Assembly (NCBI GenBank): GCA_963556495.2
Contig: OY747716.1
Span: 14,413,571 to 14,477,570, forward strand
Direction of reading: 5' to 3'
DNA: 64,000 nt
From: Valencia hispanica
Lineage: Eukaryota; Chordata; Actinopteri; Cyprinodontiformes; Valenciidae
Shown: piece after piece, positions 11,530-22,868 of the stretch
Position numbering within the stretch: position 1 is the first letter of the stretch
Layout: each line of letters begins with the position of its first letter
The notes under the pieces: model-generated
What the model was told of the DNA's origin: nothing
Databases searched by the model: none
Seen by the model: the letters and a program-made list of their open reading frames with translations, nothing else
Position numbers and translations under genes: made by a program

Positions 11530-13315
11530 GCGGCTTCAACTTGATACCTCTAGGGTTACGTCACCTCCGGCCTCTACAGAGATGGTTCGGTGGCCTCCAC
11601 ATGGACCCCCGCTTGGACAGCTGGGTCAGGGTGCCGGTCACCTGCAGCTGTGCGGTGTTGCTCCGTCGATGGGGGGACGGCACATATCTGCAATGCGGTG
11701 TCTCCTCGGCGGGGTCCCCACAGGGAGGGAAGTGGACAGACGCATCGCCCAAAGGATGGGGGGCGCTGTGGCAGGGCAGGCCCACAACCGAGGACTCTGT
11801 ACATAAACGTCCTGGAGCTGCGGACCATTTTCTTTGGCGCTGAGGCACTTCTGGCCTTATCTTGGAGGCAGGCGCGTCCTCGTCCGGACGGACAGTGCCT
11901 CGGCGGTGTTTGACTTCAACCATCAGGGTGGGACCAGATTGCTGCGGTCCCTGAGGGAGGCCCACAGGCTGTGGACTTGGGCCTCTCCCCGCTTCACCTC
12001 CATGAGGGCAATGCACCTTCCGGGGACGAGGAACTCTGTGGCGGACTACCTGTCACGCTGGCTTTTCCCCCAGGGGAGTAGAGATTGCATCCTCAGGTGG
12101 TTCAGAGGATTTGGGATCGCTTCGGCAGGGCCCAGGTCGATCTGTTTGCCTCGCAGAGCACCACACATTGCCCCCTATGGTTTTCCGTGAGAGGCCAGCG
12201 CTCCACTGGGGATGGACGCTTTTGCCAACGTCTGGCCAGCCGGTCTGCTGATTCTGCCCACTCTCTACAGGGGAACTCGTCGACCCACCGGGTACTCCTG
12301 GTAGCTCCCGAGTGGCCTATGAGGGTCTGGTTCACACTTTTCTACCCCCTGTTGGACGGAGAGCCGTGGGGACTTCCCGTGAGGAGGGACCTTTTGGGTC
12401 AGATGGAGGGGAGAATCTGGCACCCGTCCCCAGGTTGCCTTCAGCTCACTGTATGGCCACTGAGGGGGACTGGCAGCTCTCAGTAGATCTGGAGCCTTCT
12501 ATCCGGAAAACGCTACGGAGTGCTAGAGCTCCTTCTACATTGTGGACCTATGCCCATTGTTGGCGGCGCTTTGCAGCGTGTTGAAAGGACAGGGGTGTGC
12601 TCCCGATTTCCTGCTCTGTGCTTGACATCCTCAGGTACCTCCAGGCCCTGTCCGACGCTGGACGGGCAGTATCCACCTTAAAGGTGCATCTAACAGCCAT
12701 GGCAGGGGGTGGGAGCACACTACTTGGTGACTCAGTTTCTCCACGGTGCTTGGAGGCTGCGTCCCCCCCGACAGGGTCCTGCTGTTGCATGGGACCATCT
12801 GCTGGTATTGAAAGCCTTGGGCGGGTCGCCCTTCGAGCCGATGTGTGCAGCTCCTTTAAGGTTGGTGTCCATTAAGACAGTATTTCTGTTGGCAGTGGCC
12901 ACAGCGAAGCTAGTCGGGGAGCTTCACACAATTGCTGTGACCCCTTTATGCCTGCGTTGGAAGGCAGACGGATTTGGGGTTGACACTGTGGCCCAACTTT
13001 GCCTTCCTCCCTAAAGTTCTAGCCTCGGGCTAAGTGAATACGGCCATTGAGCTGGGGGCATTCTTTTCTCCTCCGTTCCGGTCCGAGGAACAGAGGTCTA
13101 CGAACCTGCTGTGCCCGGTCTGGCGTTGCAGCTTTACATGGGGGCTACCGCTGCTGTTCAGCGATCGGACCAGCTGTTTGTGTGCTACGGGGGACGGGAC
13201 AGGAGGCGGGCCCTCTCTAAACAAAGACTGTCGCATTTGGTGGTGGATGCCATTGCGCCTTGCACATTTGCACGCTCCTACTGCCTGAATGTGTATGGGG
13301 TCAGATCAGTCTAAT
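11530..13315 (+). mobile_element. DIRS-type tyrosine-recombinase retroelement, broken
   Basis: Several frames in succession give the 3' half of a DIRS polyprotein. RNase H-like sequence lies at 11800-12060 ([44 protein letters not shown]). A linker at 12080-12470 (VDLFASQSTTHCPLWFS, VAPEWPMRVWF, PVRRDLLGQ) and a tyrosine recombinase at 12480-13310 (SARAPSTLWTYAHCW, TAKLVGELH, LSHLVVDAI, TFARSYCLNVYG) follow. The reverse transcriptase proper is missing upstream, where the microsatellite begins. At least four frame changes or stops break it. The recombinase motif usually reading AKRVGEL has L for the catalytic R, and the HxxR region between LVVDAI and TFARSYC is deleted. Confidence 0.8.
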
Positions 13316-13640
13316 TAAGAATAAACTCATGCAGGGTTTTTCACAAATTCACATTCTCATTCACAAATACGCACACTCTGGTTCACAAATATAATTTCAA
13401 AGAAACACTTGTAATATAACTTCACAAATGAGCACGATCTGTTTCACAAATGCACACGATCCCTTTCACAAATGCACACAATCTGTTTCACAAATATAAC
13501 TTTGAGGGAAGCTTCAAATATAAACTCACAGATCATACGAATCGCTAAATGTGCATTTACGAGCCACCTCTCATTCGCGAATCTGTCTGTATTTGTGAGA
13601 GAATTTTGTGTGGGGAATTTTGAGACCGTTGTAACTTTGC
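13316..13640. repeat. Degenerate short tandem repeats (CACAAATGCACAC)
   Basis: Imperfect repeats of TTCACAAATGCACACGATCTG, with about 25-bp spacing, run from 13335 to about 13500. They then fade into AT-rich DNA with partly inverted copies. The segment is probably the inside of a DNA transposon or MITE. No coding sequence is present. Confidence 0.6.
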
Positions 13641-13658
13641 AGGTCAACAAATGACACC

Positions 13659-13724
13659 ATTGGCTAATGAATCTTGTCAATCAAATTCACGATTCTGATT
13701 GACAGATTCGTCAGCTAACCAATG
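13659..13724. repeat. Imperfect inverted repeat with CCAAT/ATTGG ends
   Basis: The arm ATTGGCTAATGAATCTTG.. at 13659-13684 pairs imperfectly with an inverted copy at 13696-13724 that ends AACCAAT. The loop is only about 12 bp. It is probably part of the same foldback DNA as the larger palindrome just downstream. Confidence 0.55.
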
Positions 13725-13772
13725 TCTTCATTTTCAGCCAATCGTATGGCTGCTTACATTTTCTCCTCACTA

Positions 13773-13947
13773 GCAGAGCTGTTATGTGCGCATGCGCCGT
13801 GAAGTTCAACCGCGACACATGGAGAAATGTGGTACTTACCGTTTGAGACTCATGCACGTCGCTACCATAGACTGTATATAACGGTCGCTACTTATCGCCA
13901 TGTGTCGCGGTTAAACTTCACTGCGCATGCGCACATAACAGCTCTGC
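13773..13947. repeat. 50-bp inverted repeat around a 75-bp centre
   Basis: The left arm (13773-13822) begins GCAGAGCTGTTATGTGCGCA and contains GCGCATGCGC. The right arm (13898-13947) is its reverse complement with only a few mismatches. The centre holds CATAGACTGTATATAACGG, a string I associate with fish interspersed repeats. The structure fits a MITE or foldback element. No protein is encoded. Confidence 0.75.
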
Positions 13948-13949
13948 CA

Positions 13950-15312
13950 GTGCAGCGTCATAGAGAGATAGAGTTACGACAGACTTTGAACTAGCCGACA
14001 CGCGGTCATGTGGTTCATGGAGTCCTCAATAGTTCCAAACATCCCAGCGCTGTCAGTCAGTCTGAGCAGCTTCTGGCGGGACAGAACGCAAAATTGAATA
14101 TTTCTCATTTCTCCTGGCGATTTTTGATCATTATTGACTAATAATGTGTACTGATTACTTTTTACTAAATGGCCTATGCATTTTTATTTTATCAAAGCAT
14201 TTTCTAGAGGAACAGACATTTGTCACTGTTCTACATTTTAGAGGGAAACGAGAGTGCTAACACATTGTAGAATACATGTAGATCACCGATCATATTTGAT
14301 AAATTAATGCACTACACTGCTCAATATAAGCATTTTTAATAACTTTATGTGCCACAAGAAACCCTAAATTGGAATAATAATACCCAATTTATAGCCTGTT
14401 TTCTGAATGCTAGCATGGTAATGGCATACCTTGTCCTCCTATACACTTAAAACATGCCAGTTGTTCAGACCTCTGCTCCAGCTTACCTTTAGATCTCCAT
14501 CTTTCAACAAAGCATGGGATATTACTGTTCCCAGGATTTACTCCTAAAACACCCTATATGTCTAGCAGATGACATCCAGTCTGTGTTCTCTCTGCCTGCT
14601 GTTGGATAGAAAATTAGCTGAATGTAAGGCCGATCTAAGTTACATGTTTTCAACCAGTTTTAAATAACTTGGAGGAAAATATGCGGCTGTCTATGCGTTG
14701 ACTGATGATCTGGGATTAATTTCTTCGGTAGAAGACATAATTCTATAATTATTTATTTTCTTATGAACTCATGCATCTATAACCCAGTTGATTGTGCTTC
14801 TAGCCTGACTACAGTAAAATAGTAATTCATTGATAATGTTAAAACCAGTATATGTAAATAAATAAGTGTTAATTGAGGAAAAAACAATACGCAAACTTTT
14901 TAATAAAATATTACACAAAATGTAAAACAAGCTCTAATTAAGTATTTTTACTATCATTCTCACTGTCATTACATCTATACAAATACACTGCATGGATCAA
15001 ATTTGGGCAATGTGGAAATGTGCTGAAGTCCTAATGAAGGTTAATCCTTGGTAACATTAACAGCAGCTCCCTTTGATAACAACCACTGGTGACCTCCCTG
15101 AAAACAAAAGAGAAACAGTTCATTAGTAAAATGCTTTGCTTTGAAGGACTTAGTGGGTGAAAAATTCAAATTACAAATCAAGATGTTTAGGGTGGAACAA
15201 GAGAAAAGTTTAAAGTGTAATTATATATATAATTATATTTGGTTTTGTACAACATTTCATATGTTTAAAATGTATATTTAAATAATACCTTTTAGAGGTT
15301 TATTGCTTTACC
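13950..15312. other. AT-rich DNA, no gene seen
   Basis: No recognisable coding sequence, RNA gene or terminal repeat was found. It may be the 5' part of the P-like transposon whose THAP exon begins at 15313, but nothing in it proves that. Confidence 0.4.
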
Positions 15313-15477
15313 ATGACTGGCTGGGCTGCATTTGGATGCAGCAATTGGTCCAAGAAAGGGATCAGAACGTACGGCTTCCCTAAAGACAAAGAAAGAAGAA
15401 GGAAATGGTTGGCTCAAGTCAGCAGGAAAAACCTCCCCTCGCCAGATGTCATAATAACAGAAAGCTGTGTAAAATAG
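15313..15477 (+). pseudogene. THAP-domain fragment (P-element/THAP9-like)
   Basis: A 54-codon frame starts MTGWAAFGCSN and continues with KKGIRTYGFPKDKERR and KWLAQVSRKN, the THAP zinc-finger signature. THAP domains use a C2CH zinc site. Here the first Cys position appears to be Trp (MTGW), and the frame ends in TAG just after the third Cys (ESCVK), where the family His should follow. Either the exon ends there at a GTAAAA donor or the domain is broken. The frame is shorter than 60 codons. Confidence 0.6.
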
Positions 15478-15499
15478 GTTTAATCTGCACTGTCAAATA

Positions 15500-15620
15500 T
15501 TTTCAATCAGGGCTCTACACGCCACCCTGTGATGGCACTTAGGCATAAGATGGAAGAGTACAACAAAGCCATCACATTCCTCCAAGACATGATAACACAC
15601 TTCTGTGGACTTAAGATTGG
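15500..15620 (+). pseudogene. P-like transposase remnant, left of the retrovirus
   Basis: One frame reads HPVMALRHKMEEYNKAITF and on to GLKIG, where it meets the retroviral LTR. With one copy of the 5-bp duplication removed, it continues in frame at 24157 (QTGSWKPVQKGIVMATST). The KP-x-QKGI pattern resembles the middle of P-element/THAP9 transposases. The identification is tentative. Confidence 0.4.
15616..15620. repeat. Left 5-bp target duplication of the retrovirus (ATTGG)
   Basis: ATTGG directly precedes the LTR at 15621 and is repeated at 24157-24161 directly after the other LTR. Retroviral integrases make 4-6 bp duplications. Confidence 0.9.
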
Positions 15621-16031
15621 TGTTAGGTTAATTTTGCTTCACATGTAACCTAGAAAGGAAAGCAGGCACAGAGGAGATGTGAAGTGTGTTTGCTCAATTG
15701 AGGGAGACCGTGCAGTAACAGAAATGACACACCAGTCTGAGTTCCATTCCAGCAGAGTCTCAAGATGTTGAGAATCACAGCTTCTATTTATTCACACATT
15801 TGAACCGTTTCACCACACCCCCATTATCTTATCACCATACAACACACAGCAGAACTGTTTCTAACGGTTTGTAGGTGCATCCTGTTTGGACAGCATATTT
15901 TTGCAAAGTCAGCTCCTTATAAGCACATTTCCTTAAGAAAGTTCTTACCCCCACACTAAAAGTTACTTCCCTTAGCCTTGACACACAAAGTTAAACAAAA
16001 GAACAGACTGCATTTATCACATTCTCCAACA
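15621..16031 (-). repeat. 3' LTR of the endogenous retrovirus
   Basis: 411 bp, TGTTAGG...CCAACA on the plus strand. In sense direction it has a TATA-like TTATAAGG (plus about 15916-15923) and then an AATAAA signal (plus 15787-15792). It differs from the other LTR by a 4-bp and a 1-bp indel and about four base changes. Confidence 0.93.
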
Positions 16032-16043
16032 TTTCCCCCCTGA
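16032..16043 (-). other. Polypurine tract
   Basis: The plus strand TTTCCCCCCTGA reads as a sense-strand purine run ending AGGGGGGAAA directly before the 3' LTR. This is where plus-strand DNA synthesis is primed in retroviruses. Confidence 0.85.
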
Positions 16044-16306
16044 AATGCAGTCTTAACAACTCTAGTAAAAGAAACAATAAAAACATCCGTCTGTAAAAAA
16101 TATGAAGCAGATCTATGTATAAGATAAAAATGACAAACAACAAAGAGTCACAAAAATAGTAGTAACCCAAATAAAGGATAATTTTAAAAGTAATTGTTAA
16201 AACTAGATACTTGTAAAATTAACTCTTAAACATCCTTCATACAACGGCTACCTTGAAAGTAGTTTACATTGTAGAATTCATTAAAATTAACTTAACAAGC
16301 ATACTC

Positions 16307-17230
16307 CTATTTCACATCAGGTGTTTCTTCCTCACGTAGCTGCAATAAGGAATATTGGACCATAGTATTGGTAAGCATTTTGGCCATCATACATGGTAAA
16401 ATACGGGACACAAATAAGCAAAATAGAATCAGAATGACAATAAAAGGCATTGCAACTTTCAACAGAACTCGATACCAACGTCCAGCGGTCAACCATGACA
16501 TAAAGTCCCAGGGAACAGTTTGTGATTCTTGTGACTTCAGGAAATCAGCAAGTCCTCGCACTTTGTCATGGATGAGAGTCCAATTGTCATGTGTAGATGG
16601 GATGTAAGTACAACAATGTTCTCCAATCACTGTACACAGTCCCCCTTCTGACGCGAATAGAGTGTCCAAGGCAATTTGGTGTTGCATTAGCATAGTTCTC
16701 ATGGCTGACTTTTCAGAATCGTTTGTCAGCAGATCAGACATTTCCGTAAGGATGTCAGTGATGTTTTCCAAGGACCACCAGACTTCGGTCACGGCTTTCA
16801 TGAGGCTTGACACTCCTATCATAGGAAAAATTTAATAGAAGATTCCTTTAGCATCGTTGTAGAGTGGTTTATGTCCATCATTATCAGTGAATGGAACGAA
16901 CTTCCGGACCGGTGATAAATCACGTTTCTTCAGCTCTGATGATGATAATCTGCCAAAACCATTCTCTGAGATGATATATGAAGATGGTTGCAGTCGAGCC
17001 AAACTGCAGGTACCACACCAGTCTTTAGGCAGGTAAAGGTAGAAAGTATGTCCACACTTCCAAATGTAGCCATCAGGTGTTCCTAGGCCCCTTTGTGAAG
17101 GTACTTCCAGTAGGTATGTGCCATCAGGACTGTTGTCACGGAAACCAGAAATCCTCTGCTTCAGAGCTGTCAGATTAAGAGTGGCAAATCGCATAGAAAC
17201 GGTGGTATTTGTAGCCCAGACTTCCTCCTG
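16307..17230 (-). pseudogene. env: Retroviral env remnant (part of surface plus transmembrane subunit)
   Basis: About 300 codons follow in the same frame directly after the integrase stop at 17231. The transmembrane part carries a gamma-type CX6CC motif near 16610 and a hydrophobic anchor of about 25 residues near 16430, followed by a short tail. The upstream part (16832-17230) keeps only the C-terminal piece of the surface subunit. No signal peptide or receptor-binding region remains, so an internal deletion seems to have joined env to the end of pol. An in-frame TAA at 16832-16834 breaks it further. Confidence 0.8.
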
Positions 17231-20200
17231 TCACACGTCTATTAATCCAATTGTCTGCAGTTTGCAATGTGAAAGGTGAATCCAGGAAGGTCTCTCGCCA
17301 ATCTTCACAGCTGTGGGAGTTGCTAACAGAACTTGGAAAGGTCCTTCCCACTTTGGGCTTGTCCAGTTCTTTCTCTTGATGACTCTGATGAATACCCAAT
17401 CTCCAGGCTTTATGGGGTTCTCAGGATCCTGTAACACAGAAGAAGATACAGGCAAACTATGTGCTCTTTGTACTTCTCTAGTCTGAATAATTTTCCTCAT
17501 GTAATCAGCTAGGGTTAATTCTTCATCTGCTTTCTGTAGGTCTGGTGCAGTAATGGGCAATTTATATGGTCTACCATAAATTATTTCAAAAGGAGTTAAT
17601 CCCTGATTTGTTGGGGTTATTCTCATATAGAGTTTAACTAAATCTAAGCATTCTGTCCATGGCCTTTTTGTTTCTTCCATACATTTTCTTAGCCTGCTTT
17701 TTATTGTCCCATTATTTCTTTCAACCAGACCTGCACTTTGAGGATGATAAGCACAATATTTTTTTAACGCTATTCCTAAATGTTTTGCCATGTTTTGAAC
17801 AACTTAATTAACAAAATGTGGTCCATTATCTGAGTAGATAGTCTCTGGTATGCCATGATTGGCAATGATTGTTTTGCATAACGCTTTTGCCACTGTTAGT
17901 GCATCATTTTTGGCTGTTGGAATAATCTCAACCCACTTAGAAAATGCGTCAATTATGACCAGGCAGTATTTATAGGAACCACTCTGTGTTAGTTCAATAA
18001 AGTCCATGTGTATAGTTTGGAAAGGCTGGTTTGGTTGGGGAAACTGGCCACGTTTTGGTCTCATGTTTCCCTGACGATTGTGCTTTACACAAATAACACA
18101 TGATCTACAAAAGTTTTTACTTTTTAAGTAAGTTTCTAGATTGTATGTTGTAAAGTGTTGTTGTATTATACTAACCATCCCCCCTGTTGACACATGGCAA
18201 GGGCCATGGGTCAATATTGCTGCTGCCTTGAAAAGGGATTTAGGTAAAACAGGTTTATTATGTACAACATACAGTCCATCATCATTGAGGGTGGCTCCTT
18301 TTGTTTTCCAAAGTTGCCTTTCAGCACTAGGTGCATGAGTTTGCATGTCTTTTAACACTGTGTGGCTGATTAAGTTGTTATCACAATCAACACTGAAAAT
18401 GTCTGAAACTCCGTGGTGGCCCTCAGCAGCTTCTCTTGCCACCATGTCTGCCAGTCTATTCCCCTTTGAAACTTGATCTTTTCCTGAGGTATGTGCTGTA
18501 CATTTACAGATGGCTAGTTTACTCGGAAGTAACACTGCTTCTAAGAGTTGCATTAACAGCTTTGCATGTGTGATAGGTTTTCCTGTTGAGGTCACCATTC
18601 CCCTGCGCTCCCATTGTTTCGCAAAACAGTGCACTGTAGAAAAGGCATACTGACTGTCTGTGTATACAGTTAAGTCTTGTTGTTTAGCTAGCTGGCAAGC
18701 TCTGGTAAGAGCAACTATTTCTACAGCTTGTGCTGAGAAGTGTTGAGGAAGTGATTTTGCTTCAACAATCCAATCTGGGAGTTGAATGACAGAATACCCA
18801 GTACATGTTTGTCCAGTGTCCGTTTTAAAACTTGAACCATCTACAAACCACTGTATCCCATTAGGAAGTGGTGTGTCTTTTAAGTCAGGTCTGGGTAACT
18901 GCAAGGCATCAGTGGCTTCAACACAATTGTGAGGCTCTCCATCATCTAATGTAGGTAGTAAAGTAGCAGGGTTAATGGTGTTACAGCGCTGAATAGTAAT
19001 GTGTGGTTGGGATATTAAAAGTGCTGTGTAGTTGAGGTAGCGTGCTGGTGAAAGCAGGCCCAACTTCCCTTGTAGTAACAACACATCAACCGCATGAGGA
19101 ACTAAGAGTTCAAGTGAGTGGTATAAAACCACATCTGCGGAACATGAAACTGCTAAAGCAGCCGCTGCAACCGCTTGTACACAAACAGGAAGAGCCAAAG
19201 CAACCTGATCTAATCTCTTAGAATAGAAAGCTACTGGGCGCTGTTTGTCCCCATATTTTTGTAGGAGAACAGAGGTCATAAACCCATTTTTGCAGTCAAC
19301 AGTCTGTGTAAAGATTTTATCATAATCTGGTAATGCTAGGGTTGTGCTAGAGTGAATGTCTTGTTTTATTTTTTGAAAAACTACTTCTGCTTCCGGAGAC
19401 CATTGAATTTTATCAGACATATTCATTTGCTGAGTATGAATTAAGTCAGAAAGAGGTTGAGTTTTTTCTGCATAATGGGGAACATACTGTCTGCAGTAGT
19501 TTGTTAGTCCAAGAAATTGCATCATTTGTTTTTTAGTCAGAGGTTTATGTGCATTTAAAATGCTATCTTTCCTAGTTGTTTGTATTTGACGTCCTTCTCC
19601 TGATAGAGTGTGACCTAGGTACTGTAACATGGGTGTGACAAATTGCAGTTTGTCTTTACTTACTTTATTTCCTGTTTTTCTGAGATGATTTAACAGAGCC
19701 AATGTGTCTGTTCTGCAGGATTGTTCGTCATCTGAGGCTATCAAAATGTCATCAACATAAACCAACATTTGGAACTTTCCAGAACACTGGAAATCTGCTA
19801 AGCAATTAGCAATGGCCTCAGTGAAAATGGTAGGACTGTCAGCATAGCCCTGTGGAAGCCTTGTAAAAGTATATTTCATGTTTTTGTAGGTGAAAGCAAA
19901 CCAGAACTGCGAATCAGGGTGGAATGGTATGCTGAAAAACGCATTGCTTAAATCAATGACTGAAAAGAACCTCCTAGTTGGTTGCAGAGAATTAAGCAAC
20001 GTGTGTGGGTCAGGAACATTTGGGGCCCTGGTCTAGACCGCGGAATTGATCATTCTGAGGTCCTGCACCATTCGCCACTTCTGTCCATCAGCTTTCCTTA
20101 CTGGCCAAATGGGTGTATTGCAGGGTGAGTCAGAGCATTTTCTTATCACTCCTGCTGCTAACAAATCTTGGACTACAGGAAATATTCCTGTTTCAGCCTC

Positions 20201-20345
20201 AGGGGACAATAAATACTGTTTAACTCTAGGTCTGTAATTTGATTTAGGCTTAACCAACATCTGTAGGTCCTCTTGACCAAAGAGATTCAGGTAAATCTTT
20301 AAGTTCAAATTCCTCTTCTTCTGATAAGAGGATTTGTTCTGTTAA
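17231..20345 (-). pseudogene. pol: Retroviral pol: reverse transcriptase, RNase H, integrase
   Basis: The reverse transcriptase (about 20300-19300) has LPQGY and the YVDD active site. RNase H (about 18860-18400) starts at a DGSS motif. Integrase has an HHCC zinc region near 18200-18080, the first catalytic Asp in MDFI near 18010, the second in YSDNGPHF, and the Glu in LVERNNG near 17700. The frame ends with the integrase C-terminal domain at 17231. Lesions: a frameshift near 20250-20270, in-frame TAG at 20033-20035 and in-frame TAA at 17804-17806. The YVDD context and order fit class I (gamma/epsilon-like) retroviruses. Confidence 0.92.
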
Positions 20346-21302
20346 TCATTTTAATGACTGTATTGAGGTGCTACAAGGCAACGGAAGAATAAGTGGCAGT
20401 CTGTATAGGCCTGTTGATTCACTGTATTGCCATTTATCCTCCTTTTGTAGCTGAACTGGTTTGTAGTCTGAGGCTTCACCTGCTAGTTTGACCATGTAAC
20501 CCAAATCTTTCCATCGGGTATTTATACTCTTTGTCAAAGAAATGTGTGGCACCGTGGGTAAATCAAATAATGGCTTCAGGTTAGTGGGCAATGTTACTGA
20601 TGCAGCAGAGCATGATTTTCCATCTGTGATAAGATAAGTTGTGGGAACAAACACTGGAGTGTTTGGCATAAACTTCTCCTGATAGGATGGATCAGGCCCT
20701 GATCTTAGGGTCATTGTAACATGTAGTTGTGAGGAGGGCATGATATTTTTATCGGGATCTGTTGTGGCTTTTAAGGCAGTTTGAACAAAGTAGGTAATCT
20801 CTTCAATATTATATTGAAAATTTACCTGCAGAGAGTAATACACTCCCTGTCCTCCTGGTACACCCTGAGTGTAATAACAATCAGAGTCAGATTCATGCCT
20901 CACTGCTCTCATACCATCTCCCACAGGAATGATGGATATTTTTAATGCTGACATCAGATCTCTTCCCAGTAGGTTCAAAGGACATTCTGGAGACAGAACT
21001 ACTGCGGTTCTAGTTCTGTTTCCTGAGTGAGTGTCTGTTATGAAAATGGGCTTGGACAGGTAGGAGCGAGTAGTAGCTCCATCTGCTGATTTTACCAAAA
21101 TGGTATTTCTACTCCTAGGTAATTCTACTCCTGAAGAAATTACAGTCCTACATGCTCCTGTATCACATAGGAACTCTACCTTTTGGCCGTCCACGTAAAG
21201 AGTAACGTAAGGTTTTTCTTTTAGCACATTAAGCAATTCCCAAGCACCGCAACAATCTACGATCACGTCACTGTCAGTCTTCTCAACGGGTGATGAAGCT
21301 AG
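20346..21302 (-). pseudogene. pro: Retroviral protease region, in frame with gag
   Basis: This frame continues gag after the stop at 21303-21305. It carries a retropepsin core (LCDTGACRT near 21160, with DTGA as the catalytic triplet) and a flap-type segment ending LLGRDLM near 20960. About 200 further residues follow. A TGA at 20346-20348 interrupts the frame before the reverse transcriptase. Confidence 0.85.
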
Positions 21303-21305
21303 TCA
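21297..21305 (-). promoter_or_regulatory. Gag-pro stop codon in a leaky readthrough context
   Basis: The gag stop reads UGA followed by CUAG in sense direction. UGA-CUA is a known readthrough-promoting context, and gag and pro are in the same frame across it. This fits a termination-suppression strategy like that of gammaretroviruses, which commonly use UAG. Use in this element is inferred. Confidence 0.55.
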
Positions 21306-22868
21306 TTCCCAAAAATTATCCCTAAACTGAGAGTGGTCTGTTGGTCCTCTTGGGGACGGACCATAACCTCCTCTTCCTCTTCCTCTGTGACCTCCTCTCC
21401 CCCTGTTTGATTTACCGAAACATTCTTGAGAAATGTGTCCTTTCCCCCCACACACCCAACATGTGGGGCCTACTTCCTGTGATCCTCTATCCTGCCATCT
21501 ACCCTGATATCCTCCACCTCTTCCCCTACCACTGTGTCTCTGACCTCCTCTATGAGGTCCTTGATAGTACACTTCCTGTTCTACTTCATCTCCATAAAAA
21601 ACTTGCGCGGAGGGGCCAGAGGGAGGCTTTGGCTTATTACCTTTCCTTTCCATCTCTCCTTCAGCAAATCTAGCATTTACCATCAGATCAATCAAGTTAC
21701 ATGTTTCCCAGGTGAGGAGATGATTTTTAATCCAATTAGTAATCGTAGGATAAAAACTATTAAGTAGTCCGTTACACAAATGTCGCTGATATGCGCTATT
21801 ATCAGCATCATTGCGGTCTAGTCCACTGTGAACGTCATGTTCTTTCTGATAACGGAACCTAAAGTCATCCACTGATTCACCTAGTTTTTGTTTGATTGAT
21901 GCCATATGGCCATAATCAGGTTTCTTTTTAAATCTGTCCCTCACTCTGGTTGCCAGTGCATCAAACTGTGTTCTCAAATCGCCACCAAAATCATTTTCAA
22001 ACTGGAGCACTGTTCCTTGTGGATCTGTTCCGGTATAGTCGCTTCTTACAACATGCCAATCTTTTCCTAAAGCTGCTGCCACAACTTGGCCTAATTCTAT
22101 GCCATTCAATTTGTATGATTTGACAATATCAATCACGTCTTCAACCCATTTGTTCGAATCATCGCGGTGAGGGGTTATTTGCTCAACCACTTCTTTAACA
22201 TCTTTTAAAGTCCATGGCCTAAAAACATATTGGCGTGGTTGGGTTAGATCTGAACGGGGAACTTCCACCATGGGGTAGAGTCCTGACGGGCCAGATTCAG
22301 TTCACTTTTTGCCTTTGTCACCTTTCTTTCTCCCTTTATTATGTTTCCTGCTCCTAGACGGTTTAGGCGGTGGGGCAGAGGCTTCCTCACCATCCTCCTC
22401 TGACTCAGATTCAGATGATTGGTCTGGAGGAGGACCCCCAGTGGGGTCTGGTGGAAGGGGGGCCTGTGGGGCAGCTGCTGGCTGCTGTTGCTGTTGTGCT
22501 GGTGCATAGGGTGGTGGCAGAGTTGAAAGCTCATCACTCAATTTTTTTAGGAAAAAAGTGCCATTGCCGTCGCCTCCACCCTGTTTAGTTTTCTTTTTGT
22601 TATTTATAGCAGCCTTACGGGTCCTAGTTTCTGCAGCCCATATTTTAGCAATTCGCAATTGATCATCTTTCACTTCTTTCTTTTTGCCAGTGGAGGTTGC
22701 AACTTTTGCTTCCAATTGGGTGACTAAAATGTCCCATTGGTCCCCTTTTAATTTTCCATCAACTTTGTATTTTTGTTGCCATCTTTTTATGTATTTTAAA
22801 CTCGTTGGATGCTTTGTGTGCATATATTTGAGATCCCCCTTTAAGAGGGCAGACTCTGCAGCACCCAT
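21303..22868 (-). pseudogene. gag: Retroviral gag (matrix, late domain, capsid, nucleocapsid)
   Basis: The frame starts MGAAES, a myristoylation-type N-terminus, which fixes the start at 22868. A PPPY late-budding motif lies near 22510, followed by an acidic linker. Capsid has a major-homology-like segment near 21890. One CCHC knuckle (CWVCGGKGHISQEC) sits near 21450, followed by a Gly/Arg-rich tail. An in-frame TGA at 22302-22304 splits matrix/linker from capsid. The final stop at 21303-21305 separates gag from pro in the same frame. Confidence 0.9.

Noticed and set aside
17175..17399. A 74-codon frame between integrase and env
   Set aside because: It overlaps the integrase C-terminus in another frame and has no env-like feature.
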